A DNA stretch of 64,000 bases from positions 62,001 to 126,000 of the forward strand of contig NZ_JAFLNC010000002.1 in the NCBI RefSeq assembly GCF_017313765.1, read 5' to 3'. Of this stretch, positions 52,493 to 61,794 are shown in pieces. The notes below the pieces were generated by a model. That model was not told the DNA's origin. It saw only the letters and a program-made list of their open reading frames with translations, and made no database searches. The stretch comes from Sneathiella sedimenti (lineage in GTDB: Bacteria; Pseudomonadota; Alphaproteobacteria; Sneathiellales; Sneathiellaceae). The position numbers and the translations under genes were made by a program. The stretch's first letter is position 1. Every line of letters starts with the position of its first letter.

Positions 52493-54397
52493 ATGGCCAG
52501 CTATGAAGAAGATTACAGGCAGTCCTTGCAAGATCCAGAGACATTTTGGGCAACCGCTGCGCAGGAGATCAGCTGGAGCAAACCCTGGGATCGCGTGCTG
52601 AATTCGGATAATCCGCCCTTTTATCGCTGGTTCGAAGGGGCGGAGATGAATACCTGCTACAATTGTCTCGACCGGCATGTCGAAGATGGGCGCGGGGATC
52701 AGGACGCTCTGATTTACGACAGCCCGATGACCGGGCAGGTCAAGAAATTTACTTATCGGGAACTAACTGAAACGGTCGCGCGATTTGCTGGTGCGCTGGC
52801 AGGCCTGGGTATTACCAAAGGCGACCGGGTACTGCTTTATTTGCCGATGGTCCCTGAGGCCCTGGTCGCCATGCTGGCCTGTGCACGGATTGGGGCCATT
52901 CATTCCGTTGTTTTTGGCGGGTTTGCGCCCAAGGAACTGGCAACACGCATTGATGACGCCAAACCGGTTGCGATAATTGCGGCTTCCTGCGGATTGGAGC
53001 CGAACCGCACCATTGCCTATAAGCCCCTGATCGATGAGGCTATTGATATGTCGGTTCATAAACCGGCCAATTGCATTATCCTGCAGCGACCGGAATGCGA
53101 AGCGGAAATGAAGGAAGGGCGGGATCACGACTGGCGCGCGCTGGAAGCCGGGGCAGAACCTGCACCCTGTGTAGCTGTTGCGGCGACCGATCCGCTTTAT
53201 ATTCTCTATACCTCCGGCACAACCGGGGTCCCCAAAGGGGTGGTTCGCGATAATGGCGGGCATGCTGTCGCGCTTCGCTGGTCCATGAAGTATGTGTATG
53301 ATATCGAGCCAGGAGAGGTTTTCTGGGCGGCATCTGACGTTGGTTGGGTGGTCGGCCATTCCTACATTGTCTATGCGCCGCTCCTGCATGGATGCACGAC
53401 TATCCTGTTTGAGGGAAAGCCGATTGGAACACCGGATGCAGGTACCTTCTGGCGGGTGATCCAGGACCATAAAGTAAAAGCCCTTTTTACGGCGCCGACA
53501 GCGTTTCGCGCCATCCGGCAACAGGATCCTGATGGAAAATTCATCGCCAAATATGATCTGAGCAATTTCGTTACCTTGTTTCTCGCGGGAGAGCGGGCGG
53601 ACCCCGACACGATTAGCTGGGCGCAAGATCAGCTTAAAGTTCCGGTCATCGATCATTGGTGGCAGACGGAAACCGGGTGGGCCATCGGCGCGAACTGCAT
53701 GGGGTACGGCATGAAGCCGGTCAAGCTCGGCAGTCCGACATTTCCGGTCCCGGGCTATGATATCCGGATTATCAATGAAGCTGACGGTAAAACCGAAATG
53801 AAGCGCGGCGAAATTGGCGTGATCGCCGTTAAACTGCCGCTGCCACCCGGTTCATTGCCGACGCTCTGGCAGAATGACGAGGGGTATGTCAAAGCCTATA
53901 TGGCGGAAATTCCGGGCTACTACAAGACGGGAGACGCGGGCTATATAGACGAGGATGGATATCTGTTTATCATGGCGCGAACCGACGACATTATCAATGT
54001 TGCAGGCCATCGCCTCTCCACTGGTGGCATGGAGGAAGTTCTCGCCAGTCACCGTGACGTGGCGGAATGTGCGGTGATGGGAGTCCACGATAACTTGAAA
54101 GGGCAGGTCCCTATGGGGTTCGTCGTCCTGAATGCCGGCGTAAATCGTCCTGAGGGGGATATCCAGAAAGAACTGGTAGCCCTTGTGCGGGAGAAGATAG
54201 GTCCTGTAGCGGCCTTCAAGCTTGCCCTTGTCGTTAAGCGGCTTCCCAAAACACGCTCAGGAAAAATCCTGCGCGGGGTTATGCGGAAAATTGCGGACGG
54301 TGAGACATACACGGCACCGGCCACGATTGATGATCCGGAAGTCCTGACAGAAATTGCGGATGCCCTTGCGAAAGTCGGATATCCAGCGGCAAGTTAG
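52493..54397 (+). CDS. prpE: Propionyl-CoA synthetase
   Basis: PrpE activates propionate (and related short acids) to the CoA thioester. The 634-aa ANL-family ligase has the ACAS N-terminal segment, the P-loop YILYTSGTTGVPKGVVRDNGGH, DVGWVVGHSYIVYAPLLHG, WWQTETGWAIG, ARTDDIINVAGHRLSTGGMEE, and the C-terminal Lys in KTRSGKILRGVMRK that is the usual acetylation target. The aromatic and small residues around GWVVGHSYIVYAPL favour PrpE over Acs. It starts at an ATG with CGGGAGG upstream. Confidence 0.92.
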   Translation: MASYEEDYRQSLQDPETFWATAAQEISWSKPWDRVLNSDNPPFYRWFEGAEMNTCYNCLDRHVEDGRGDQDALIYDSPMTGQVKKFTYRELTETVARFAGALAGLGITKGDRVLLYLPMVPEALVAMLACARIGAIHSVVFGGFAPKELATRIDDAKPVAIIAASCGLEPNRTIAYKPLIDEAIDMSVHKPANCIILQRPECEAEMKEGRDHDWRALEAGAEPAPCVAVAATDPLYILYTSGTTGVPKGVVRDNGGHAVALRWSMKYVYDIEPGEVFWAASDVGWVVGHSYIVYAPLLHGCTTILFEGKPIGTPDAGTFWRVIQDHKVKALFTAPTAFRAIRQQDPDGKFIAKYDLSNFVTLFLAGERADPDTISWAQDQLKVPVIDHWWQTETGWAIGANCMGYGMKPVKLGSPTFPVPGYDIRIINEADGKTEMKRGEIGVIAVKLPLPPGSLPTLWQNDEGYVKAYMAEIPGYYKTGDAGYIDEDGYLFIMARTDDIINVAGHRLSTGGMEEVLASHRDVAECAVMGVHDNLKGQVPMGFVVLNAGVNRPEGDIQKELVALVREKIGPVAAFKLALVVKRLPKTRSGKILRGVMRKIADGETYTAPATIDDPEVLTEIADALAKVGYPAAS

Positions 54398-54415
54398 ACG
54401 CGGGAGACTGGGGCG

Positions 54416-54898
54416 TTATTTTGGTTTTGCCTCTGCCAGAGCGGCGATGATAGGTGCGGCATTCGGGTCCGTGTCATTCTTGATCCGCTTTGCGGCTACG
54501 TAGGCCAGCAAATCCAGGTGAACCCGGATGAGGGCCAGGTTTAATTTCGATAATTCGATGTCATCGCTCGTCAGTGTGCAAATGCCTTCGCCAATAGTTC
54601 CCATTATCGGATAATCGAACGACCCGCCCATACCCTTCAGGTCATGACCCTGACGAAAGAGCGCTTCTTGCTCCGCTATTCCGCCCTTGCCTTTTTCAAG
54701 CTTGCTCAAGGCGGTGTCGATAATTTCAATCACGGCTGGGATGCTCGCAAGATATTGCTCCGTAAGGGCTGCCATTTTCTTGCCCATACGCTTTTCCATT
54801 TCTTCAAGGGTCAGTCCTCCCGATTTATCAACTTTAGTCTTTAAAGTGAACTTCGGGTGATGAATTTCATACCCCTCCATTTGGACAATTTTTGTCAT
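54416..54898 (-). CDS. Hpt-domain phosphotransfer protein
   Basis: A 160-aa protein with one histidine phosphotransfer domain. The phosphorylated His is H85 in FRQGHDLKGMGGSFDYPIMGTIGEG, the standard HxxKG motif. The first 30 residues are a variable extension, and helices flank the motif. It lies 54 bp downstream of a stand-alone response regulator on the same strand, with no kinase adjacent, so the two look like a relay module fed by an unlinked hybrid kinase. Confidence 0.88.
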   Translation of the reverse strand: MTKIVQMEGYEIHHPKFTLKTKVDKSGGLTLEEMEKRMGKKMAALTEQYLASIPAVIEIIDTALSKLEKGKGGIAEQEALFRQGHDLKGMGGSFDYPIMGTIGEGICTLTSDDIELSKLNLALIRVHLDLLAYVAAKRIKNDTDPNAAPIIAALAEAKPK

Positions 54899-54952
54899 AG
54901 GTAACCTCTAGTCGTGCAATTCTTCAGGATTGGAAATGTCAATTTTGTCATG

Positions 54953-55438
54953 TTATTTTCGTCTTTCCATGCCTTCATAACCACGCATCGCACGACGACG
55001 ATCCGGACCTATGAATTCAGATGCCTTAATAAATACGCGAGGATTTTCAACCATCCAGACCAATCGGTCATAAAGCGACCCGACAGAAACCGGTTTTGCC
55101 AGGAATTCGGTTGCGCCTGCATCTCGTGCTTCGACGACATTACTCAGCTTGGTTTGACCCGATACTACCAGGATCGGCGTATATGCATCCACTCCGCGTT
55201 CACCCTGGCGGATACGACGTATCAAATCCAAACCATTCTCGGGGTTTAGCGACAGGTCCAATATTACAATATCGGCCGGATCTTCAAGCATTTTCGCTAA
55301 ACAGCTTTTTGCATCATAGCAACCCCTCGCATTTACAATATTCATCGCGAGCAAAATGCTTTTCATGAGCATATGCATGTTTCTGTTATCATCGACAAAG
55401 ATAACGCTGAGATTTCTGAAATTGTAATAATTCGTCAT
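54953..55438 (-). CDS. Stand-alone receiver-domain response regulator
   Basis: A 161-aa protein with a single receiver domain: acidic pocket D16-D17 (VIFVDDNRNMHMLMK), phosphoacceptor D61 (IVILDLSLNPENGLDLI), switch Ser in ILVVSGQ and Lys in EFLAKPVSVG. A short C-terminal tail carries FIGPDRRR, a motif seen after the receiver in many alphaproteobacterial regulators. There is no DNA-binding domain. It precedes the Hpt gene. Output is probably through protein contact. Confidence 0.88.
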   Translation of the reverse strand: MTNYYNFRNLSVIFVDDNRNMHMLMKSILLAMNIVNARGCYDAKSCLAKMLEDPADIVILDLSLNPENGLDLIRRIRQGERGVDAYTPILVVSGQTKLSNVVEARDAGATEFLAKPVSVGSLYDRLVWMVENPRVFIKASEFIGPDRRRAMRGYEGMERRK

Positions 55439-55604
55439 CAGTTCAACTTAACATCGCTTTTTCGCACTAATTACTGTTATTGTTAGACATTAATCAAAAA
55501 TCCCTAATTTTTCTTAAAGTAAACATTAAGGATTAGTAACACCTTGAAGGCAGCGTATTGATTTGTTGCTGATGCAGGAAATACTTCAAACAAATGGTAA
55601 AAAT

Positions 55605-55991
55605 ATGCCTAAAGCCATCGATATAAATACTGTCCTCAATACATTGACCCCGCTTCGCAATCGCGATCTCGATACATCGGAAGAAGAAGCGAGTGCAGCC
55701 TTCGCCAATCTCCACAGTTTCAATAATGGCGCCGTTTTTACGGGTAGTTTTGATGGCGTCAGCCAATGGGAGCGGCATCGCGGAGGAGATGAACTTGTTC
55801 ACATCCTCAAAGGTGAAACCAGTCTGACAATTCTGTCTGCCAAGTCGGAAGATATACTCAACTTGAAAGAAGGAATGATGACTGTTGTCCCACAGGGGTG
55901 CTGGCATCGATTTCATGCACCGGACGGCGTTACGGTTCTAACAGTAACACCACAGCCGACAGACCATTCCACAGAGAAAGATCCGCGCTAA
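55605..55991 (+). CDS. Cupin-domain protein
   Basis: A 128-aa single-domain cupin. The two cupin motifs are visible as WERHRGGDELVHILKGETSL (first motif, His/Glu metal ligands) and VPQGCWHRFHAPDGVTVL (second motif, with the last His). The function could be a small isomerase, dioxygenase or sensor. The start is uncertain: the ATG at 55605 begins the conserved part, while ATG 55572 or TTG 55563 would add 11-14 residues. It is divergent from the response regulator gene. Confidence 0.78.
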   Translation: MPKAIDINTVLNTLTPLRNRDLDTSEEEASAAFANLHSFNNGAVFTGSFDGVSQWERHRGGDELVHILKGETSLTILSAKSEDILNLKEGMMTVVPQGCWHRFHAPDGVTVLTVTPQPTDHSTEKDPR

Positions 55992-56064
55992 TATTTACGT
56001 TCTTTTCTGGAAGAGATCACCCATGGCGCCAGGCGCCACGGGCCGCTGTATTGGGGGAGGCTAA

Positions 56065-56541
56065 CTAGCCTACATAGCTGACGTCGATTACTTCATAGGC
56101 CTTGGAACCGCCGGGTGTCATCACCTCGATGCTGTCGCCCTGTTCCTTGCCGATAAGAGCGCGCGCAAGCGGCGCCGATATGGAGAGACGGCCTTCTTCG
56201 ATATTACTTTCGTCTTCACCAACGATCTGGTAGCTCGTCTCTTCATCGGTATCTTCGTCCGCCAGTAAAATCGTCGCGCCGAATTTGATTTGGCGTCCGG
56301 AAATGGATGACACATCAATAACTTCTGCGCGGCCAAGCTTATCCTGCAGTTCAGCGATGCGGCCTTCAATATGAGATTGCTGCTCCTTAGCCGCATGATA
56401 CTCTGCGTTTTCGGACAAATCTCCATGCTCGCGCGCTGTCGAGATCGCTTGGATCACGGCCGGGCGCGCGGTCGATTTCAATTCCTTCAATTCTTGTTCA
56501 AGCCGCGCATATCCCGCAGCCGTCATTGGTAGTCTTTCCAT
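56065..56541 (-). CDS. greA: Transcription elongation factor GreA
   Basis: GreA rescues backtracked RNA polymerase by stimulating transcript cleavage. The 158-aa protein has the N-terminal coiled coil with [38 protein letters not shown] (acidic tip residues D and E) and the C-terminal FKBP-like domain with [22 protein letters not shown]. The ATG at 56541 is used; a second in-frame ATG lies 4 codons upstream. It is the third gene after carA-carB, a typical alphaproteobacterial order. Confidence 0.95.
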   Translation of the reverse strand: MERLPMTAAGYARLEQELKELKSTARPAVIQAISTAREHGDLSENAEYHAAKEQQSHIEGRIAELQDKLGRAEVIDVSSISGRQIKFGATILLADEDTDEETSYQIVGEDESNIEEGRLSISAPLARALIGKEQGDSIEVMTPGGSKAYEVIDVSYVG

Positions 56542-56617
56542 TTGAAATCTCAATTACGTAGTTTGCCAATCGCAAAAGGTGCTTTGACTAAAGTCTCATA
56601 CAAAGCTTGTCAAGGAA

Positions 56618-59600
56618 TTAAGAATAAGATTGAAGGGATTTAACTTCAAGGGTGCCTGTTATAATTTTCTCAATTGCCTGAACCGTTGCATTGGCACCGG
56701 CGACTGTTGTTGAATAAGGAGTCTTCATAATCAGGGCCGTATGACGAATATCGTAACTGTCACGAAGTGCCTGTGCCCCTTCGGTCGTATTGAAGACAAG
56801 GGCGATATCGCCATTCTTCATGGTATCAACGATATTCGGCCGGCCCTCCATAACCTTGTTCACGCGCGTCACCTCAAGGCCCTCATCGGCCAGGTATTTT
56901 GCGGTCCCACCGGTGGAGACAATTTTAAAGCCGAGGTCTATCAGTTTGGCGACCGCATTCTTTATCGGTCCCTTGTCGAGATCCTTGACCGAGACGAAAA
57001 CCGTGCCTTCAGTTGGCAATTTAACCCCGGCGGCGATCTGGGATTTCAAGAAGGCCGCGCCAAAATCCGTATCGATTCCCATGACTTCGCCCGTGGAACG
57101 CATCTCCGGCCCAAGCACAACATCAACGCCCGGAAAGCGGGAGAAAGGGAACACGGCTTCCTTGACCGTTACATGGTTAAGTTTGCGGTACTCAAGATTG
57201 AAGGTGCCAAGGCTTTCCCCCGCCATAACGCGCGCCGCGATCTTGGCAATGGGGTAGTTGATGCTCTTGGCGACAAAGGGGACAGTACGACTCGCGCGCG
57301 GATTGACTTCCAGAATATATATGACGTCGTCCTTGATCGCGAACTGGACATTCATCAAGCCAACGACATTGAGGGCAATTGCCAATGCCTCGGTTTGCCG
57401 CTTGATCTCCTCAATGAGCTGATCCGATAGAGTATGCGGCGGGAGCGCACAAGCGCTGTCTCCCGAATGAATGCCGGCTTCCTCGATATGCTCCATGATG
57501 CCGGCGACATAAACCGTTTTGCCGTCGCTGAGGCAGTCGACATCAACTTCGATTGCATTCTGAAGATATCCGTCAACCAGAACCGGGTCGTCACCGGACA
57601 CAATTACCGCTTCGCGCATGTAACGATCAAGAGATTCCCCGTCACGCACGATTTCCATGCCGCGGCCGCCGAGAACGTACGAGGGGCGAACAACAACCGG
57701 GAATCCGATCCTTTGTGCAATATCGAATGCCTCAGGTACGGAGCGGGCAATGCCGTTCTCTGGTTGCTTGAGGTCGAGCTTGTGGAGAAGCTGCTGGAAT
57801 CTCTCGCGATCTTCCGCGAGATCAATGGCGTCGGGAGATGTGCCGAGAATGGGTACCCCGGCAGCTTCCAGTCCTGCTGCTAATTTAAGCGGGGTCTGGC
57901 CGCCGAACTGAACAATGACGCCGTGGAGCGTACCATTTGACTGTTCCTTGCGGATGATCGCGAGGGTGTCTTCAACCGTTAAAGGCTCAAAATACAGCCG
58001 GTCCGACGTATCGTAATCGGTGGAAACCGTTTCCGGGTTGCAGTTGACCATGATTGTTTCATAGCCAGCCTCTGATAGGGCATAGGCAGCATGAACACAG
58101 CAGTAATCGAACTCGATACCCTGACCGATGCGATTGGGGCCGCCTCCCAGAATAACGACTTTTTTGGAGTCAGTCGGCTCGGCTTCGCAAACTGCCTCAT
58201 CCCATTCGTTCCCTTCATATGTCGAATACATATAAGGGGTCTGGGACGGGAATTCGCCAGCGCAGGTATCGATGCGTTTATAGACCGGCTCAATGCCAAA
58301 TTTCTGGCGGGCGGCAAGTACTAGCTCTTCGCGCGTTCCTGCAAGTTCGGCAAGGCGATGGTCGCTGAATCCCATGGATTTCAGTTTAAGGAGACCGCCC
58401 TTGGTTGTAGGAATGCCGTTTGCCCGCACAGCATTTTCCATTTCGACAATGGACTGGATTTGGGCAAGGAACCAGGGTTCGTACTTGCTGGCCGCCTTAA
58501 CTTCCTCCAAGGTCAGCCCTTCACGGAAGGCCTGCGCGATATTCAGAAGGCGCTCTGGTGTCGGCTGGGCAAGAATGGCCTGGATGCGTTGCTTATCGGC
58601 ATGGCGCTCGCCGGGGCCCGCGAAATTCTGTTCATTAAGGCCGGTCAAGCCGGTTTCCAGCGACCGCAGGGCTTTTTGCAGGCTTTCCTGGAATGTCCGC
58701 CCAATCGCCATGGCCTCACCCACGGATTTCATGGCCGTGCCGAGCTTTGCTTCGGCGCCGGCAAATTTCTCGAAGGTGAAGCGCGGTATCTTGGTGACCA
58801 CATAGTCGATAGTTGGCTCAAACGATGCAGGCGTGACACCTGTGATGTCGTTGTCGAGTTCATCGAGCGTATAGCCGACGGCCAACTTCGCCGCGATCTT
58901 TGCAATTGGAAAGCCGGTCGCCTTGGAGGCCAGCGCGCTGGACCGGGAGACACGGGGGTTCATCTCGATAATAATCAGACGGCCATTTTCGGGATTGACC
59001 GCAAACTGCACATTGGAGCCGCCAGTCTCCACGCCGATTTCACGCAGCACGGCAATCGAGGCATTCCGCATGATCTGGTATTCTTTATCGGTCAGGGTCA
59101 GCGCCGGGGCGACCGTGATGGAATCGCCCGTATGTACGCCCATCGGATCGACATTCTCGATGGAACAGATGATGATGCAGTTATCCGCCTTGTCGCGGAC
59201 AACCTCCATCTCGTATTCCTTCCAGCCAACGATACTTTCCTCGACCAGCACTTCCGTGGTGGGAGAGGCATCGAGACCGCCGGTCACGATTTCCTCGAAC
59301 TCTTCACGGTTATAGGCAATCCCGCCGCCAGTACCGCCCATGGTATAGGAGGGGCGGATGATGCAGGGGAGCTTTACCTCCTCCAGTACCTTCCAGGCTT
59401 CTTCAAGAGTATGAGCGACGGCGCTTTTTGGCATGTCGAGGCCGATTTTCAGCATGGCGGTCCGGAACTGGTCGCGGTCCTCCGCTTTGGCGATGGCTTC
59501 TCTGTTGGCGCCGATCAGCTGGACGCCATACCGCTCAAGTGCCCCATTTTCGGCGAGCGCCAAGGCTGTATTCAGCGCGGTCTGTCCGCCCATGGTCGGC

Positions 59601-59860
59601 AGAATGGCGTCCGGCCGCTCTTTCTCGATGATTTTCTCAACGATTTCCGGGGTGATCGGTTCCACATAGGTGGCATCGGCCAGACCCGGATCGGTCATGA
59701 TTGTCGCCGGGTTGGAGTTCACCAGAATGACGCGGTAGCCTTCTTCTTTCAGGGCCTTGCAGGCCTGAGTGCCGGAATAGTCAAATTCGCAGGCCTGGCC
59801 AATAATAATGGGCCCGGCGCCGATGATCAGGATGGATTGAATATCGGTACGTTTAGGCAT
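56618..59860 (-). CDS. carB: Carbamoyl-phosphate synthase large subunit
   Basis: CarB makes carbamoyl phosphate from bicarbonate, ammonia (from CarA) and two ATP, for arginine and pyrimidines. The 1080-aa protein is the usual tandem of two ATP-grasp halves ([19 protein letters not shown] near 18; [21 protein letters not shown] in the second half). A C-terminal MGS-type allosteric domain ([24 protein letters not shown]) binds effectors such as UMP. It overlaps carA by 8 bp. Confidence 0.97.
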   Translation of the reverse strand: MPKRTDIQSILIIGAGPIIIGQACEFDYSGTQACKALKEEGYRVILVNSNPATIMTDPGLADATYVEPITPEIVEKIIEKERPDAILPTMGGQTALNTALALAENGALERYGVQLIGANREAIAKAEDRDQFRTAMLKIGLDMPKSAVAHTLEEAWKVLEEVKLPCIIRPSYTMGGTGGGIAYNREEFEEIVTGGLDASPTTEVLVEESIVGWKEYEMEVVRDKADNCIIICSIENVDPMGVHTGDSITVAPALTLTDKEYQIMRNASIAVLREIGVETGGSNVQFAVNPENGRLIIIEMNPRVSRSSALASKATGFPIAKIAAKLAVGYTLDELDNDITGVTPASFEPTIDYVVTKIPRFTFEKFAGAEAKLGTAMKSVGEAMAIGRTFQESLQKALRSLETGLTGLNEQNFAGPGERHADKQRIQAILAQPTPERLLNIAQAFREGLTLEEVKAASKYEPWFLAQIQSIVEMENAVRANGIPTTKGGLLKLKSMGFSDHRLAELAGTREELVLAARQKFGIEPVYKRIDTCAGEFPSQTPYMYSTYEGNEWDEAVCEAEPTDSKKVVILGGGPNRIGQGIEFDYCCVHAAYALSEAGYETIMVNCNPETVSTDYDTSDRLYFEPLTVEDTLAIIRKEQSNGTLHGVIVQFGGQTPLKLAAGLEAAGVPILGTSPDAIDLAEDRERFQQLLHKLDLKQPENGIARSVPEAFDIAQRIGFPVVVRPSYVLGGRGMEIVRDGESLDRYMREAVIVSGDDPVLVDGYLQNAIEVDVDCLSDGKTVYVAGIMEHIEEAGIHSGDSACALPPHTLSDQLIEEIKRQTEALAIALNVVGLMNVQFAIKDDVIYILEVNPRASRTVPFVAKSINYPIAKIAARVMAGESLGTFNLEYRKLNHVTVKEAVFPFSRFPGVDVVLGPEMRSTGEVMGIDTDFGAAFLKSQIAAGVKLPTEGTVFVSVKDLDKGPIKNAVAKLIDLGFKIVSTGGTAKYLADEGLEVTRVNKVMEGRPNIVDTMKNGDIALVFNTTEGAQALRDSYDIRHTALIMKTPYSTTVAGANATVQAIEKIITGTLEVKSLQSYS

Positions 59861-61037
59861 TTTTTCTATCGACCAGATCTATAAACCGTTTGAAAAGATA
59901 TTGGCTGTCCTGCGGCCCAGGGCTCGCTTCCGGATGGTATTGCACCGAAAAGACCGGCTTGCCATCAATCTGGAGCCCCTCGACAACACCGTCGAACAGG
60001 GATTTATGGGTTTCCGTCACCCCGTCGGGCAGGCTTTCACGCGTGACAACGAAGCCATGGTTTTGAGAGGTGATTTCAACCTTGCCGGTGGTCAGGTCCT
60101 TGACCGGCTGGTTGGCGCCGCGGTGCCCCTGATGCATCTTCATGGTTTTTGCGCCCAGTGCGAGGGCCAACATTTGATGACCGAGACAGATGCCAAATGT
60201 GGGGACGCCGCTATCGACACATTGCCGAATTACAGGTACCGCATATTCCCCGGTCGCAGCCGGGTCGCCGGGGCCGTTCGCCAGGAAAATTCCGTCGGGT
60301 TTCAGTGCCATGATTTCATCATAGGTCGCGGTTGCGGGCACGACCGTAATGCGACAGCCAAGGTCCGCGAGACAGCGGAGTATATTGCGCTTGACCCCGT
60401 AGTCGACGGCAACAATATGGCGCTTGGGTGTTTCCTGCTTACCGTAACCGCTTTGTATCTGCCAGCTCGCTTCCGTCCATTCATAGGGCTCCTTGCAGGA
60501 TACTTCCTTTGCAAGATCCATCCCTTCAAGACCGGGCCAGCTCGCGGCTTTTTCCTTTAGGGCGGCAATGTCGAACTGACCATCCTTGCGATGGGCAATA
60601 ACGCCATTGGGGGCGCCGGATTTGCGGATAAAATGAGTAAGGCGGCGCGTATCGACACCGGAGATGCCGACGAGGTTCCGGGTTTTCAGCCAATCGTCTA
60701 GCGGCCCGACGGCTCTCCAGTTGGCTGGATCCGTAATGTTGGCGCGGATAATCAATCCATTCGCGGCAATGCCGGAAGTTTCGATATCCTCGTCATTGAA
60801 ACCGACGTTCCCGATATGGGGAAAGGTAAAGGTGATTAACTGTCCGGCGAAGGAGGGGTCAGTAAGGCTTTCCTGATAGCCTGTCATCGACGTGTTGAAA
60901 CAGACTTCTCCGACTGTGTCACCTTCGGCCCCGATGCCGAAGCCGTGAAATACGGTGCCATCACCCAGCACAAGGACTGCTGTCGCCGTCCGTTCGCTGT
61001 TCAGGTCGACCGCGTCTCTGTTGTTTTCATAAGACAT
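59853..61037 (-). CDS. carA: Carbamoyl-phosphate synthase small subunit
   Basis: CarA is the glutamine amidotransferase that supplies ammonia to CarB. The 394-aa protein has the N-terminal CPSase_sm domain ([27 protein letters not shown]) and a class I amidotransferase domain. The nucleophile elbow is [12 protein letters not shown], and the second His/Glu pair is in [16 protein letters not shown]. It starts the carA-carB-greA unit behind a good sigma-70-like promoter and is divergent from yqeY. Confidence 0.97.
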   Translation of the reverse strand: MSYENNRDAVDLNSERTATAVLVLGDGTVFHGFGIGAEGDTVGEVCFNTSMTGYQESLTDPSFAGQLITFTFPHIGNVGFNDEDIETSGIAANGLIIRANITDPANWRAVGPLDDWLKTRNLVGISGVDTRRLTHFIRKSGAPNGVIAHRKDGQFDIAALKEKAASWPGLEGMDLAKEVSCKEPYEWTEASWQIQSGYGKQETPKRHIVAVDYGVKRNILRCLADLGCRITVVPATATYDEIMALKPDGIFLANGPGDPAATGEYAVPVIRQCVDSGVPTFGICLGHQMLALALGAKTMKMHQGHRGANQPVKDLTTGKVEITSQNHGFVVTRESLPDGVTETHKSLFDGVVEGLQIDGKPVFSVQYHPEASPGPQDSQYLFKRFIDLVDRKNA

Positions 61038-61111
61038 GATAATAGGGACCCTCTTGCGGTATTTCCGCTGAGCCGAAATTTCTCTGGCCTGGTAGCTGAA
61101 TATTGCGCTGG

Positions 61112-61140
61112 AACATAAGCAGTTTGTGTGGGCGCGTCAA
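61112..61140 (-). promoter_or_regulatory. Putative sigma-70 promoter of carAB
   Basis: On the minus strand TTGACG (61135-61140) and TATGTT (61112-61117) are separated by 17 bp. This is a near-consensus housekeeping promoter about 75 bp ahead of the carA ATG. Confidence 0.65.
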
Positions 61141-61196
61141 GTTTTTCGGCGTAAAAAATATTGTTTAAAATCAATAACTTAGCAATAAAAATTGGT

Positions 61197-61225
61197 TTGC
61201 CATAAACATAAGTTTCGGCTAGTAT
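61197..61225 (+). promoter_or_regulatory. Putative sigma-70 promoter of yqeY
   Basis: TTGCCA (61197-61202), a 17-bp spacer and TAGTAT (61220-61225) lie about 32 bp ahead of the yqeY ATG. It is back to back with the carAB promoter and may also drive dnaG and rpoD. Confidence 0.6.
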
Positions 61226-61257
61226 GGCGGCTTTCTTCAATATAGATTCGGATATTA

Positions 61258-61716
61258 ATGTTACGAAACGAAATAAAAGAGTCGCTAAAAGAAGCAATGA
61301 AATCAAAGGATAAGAGACGGATTTCAACGTTGCGTCTTATCCTTGCGACTTTGCAGGACCGGGACCTCGCCGCGCGGGATAAAGGCGCGGAAGAGGGAAT
61401 CACGGATGATGAAATTCTGCAGATGCTGACGACCATGGTTCGTCAGCGGAAGGACTCTATTGCAGCTTATGAAAAGGGCGGGCGGGTTGACCTCGCCAAT
61501 TCTGAGCAAGAAGAAATCGACATCATTTCTGATTACCTTCCGAAGCAATTCGACGAGGCAGAAACCCGTGCGGCGGTTGAGGCTGTCATTGCGGACATTG
61601 GCGCGAATGGCCTTAAGGATATGGGGCGCACAATGGCTGAGTTGAAAACCCGGCATGCTGGTCAGATGGACTTTTCCAAAGCGAGCGCTATCGTAAAGGA
61701 TACGCTCGGCGCTTGA
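61258..61716 (+). CDS. GatB/YqeY domain-containing protein
   Basis: A 152-aa helical protein related to the C-terminal tRNA-binding domain of GatB. LRNEIKESLKEAMKSKDKRRISTLRLILA, YEKGGRVDLANSEQEEIDIISDYLPKQ and MGRTMAELKTRHAGQMDFSKASAIVKDTL are family marks. A role in tRNA-linked amidation is assumed for the domain, but the stand-alone protein is uncharacterised. It lies before dnaG and rpoD, a conserved alphaproteobacterial position. Confidence 0.92.
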   Translation: MLRNEIKESLKEAMKSKDKRRISTLRLILATLQDRDLAARDKGAEEGITDDEILQMLTTMVRQRKDSIAAYEKGGRVDLANSEQEEIDIISDYLPKQFDEAETRAAVEAVIADIGANGLKDMGRTMAELKTRHAGQMDFSKASAIVKDTLGA

Positions 61717-61748
61717 GCCTGCCGGAAGTTTTTAACGGTAATTATTAT

Positions 61749-61776
61749 TTAATAGTTTAACCGGTTAAATTATTAA
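61749..61776. promoter_or_regulatory. Four TTAA motifs at exact 8-bp spacing before dnaG
   Basis: TTAA occurs at 61749, 61757, 61765 and 61773, each 8 bp apart. The middle pair forms the perfect 14-bp palindrome TTTAACCGGTTAAA (61756-61769). The array ends 18 bp before the dnaG ATG and covers the likely promoter or leader. It differs from the CtrA consensus TTAA-N7-TTAA, as the gaps are 4 bp. It could be an operator for an unknown dimeric protein. Confidence 0.45.
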
Positions 61777-61794
61777 ATTGGGTTGGACGAAGAA

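Noticed and set aside
56014-56040. Terminator after the cupin gene (TGGCGCCAGGCGCCA dyad)
   Set aside because: The inverted repeat is present but has no loop of workable size and no T-run on either strand.
58358-59884. 508-codon plus-strand reading frame inside carB
   Set aside because: It is the antisense shadow of the highly conserved carB; the translation is rich in H, D, R and G without any recognisable motif.
61749-61776. CtrA binding site
   Set aside because: CtrA needs TTAA-N7-TTAA; all neighbouring TTAA pairs here are separated by 4 bp.
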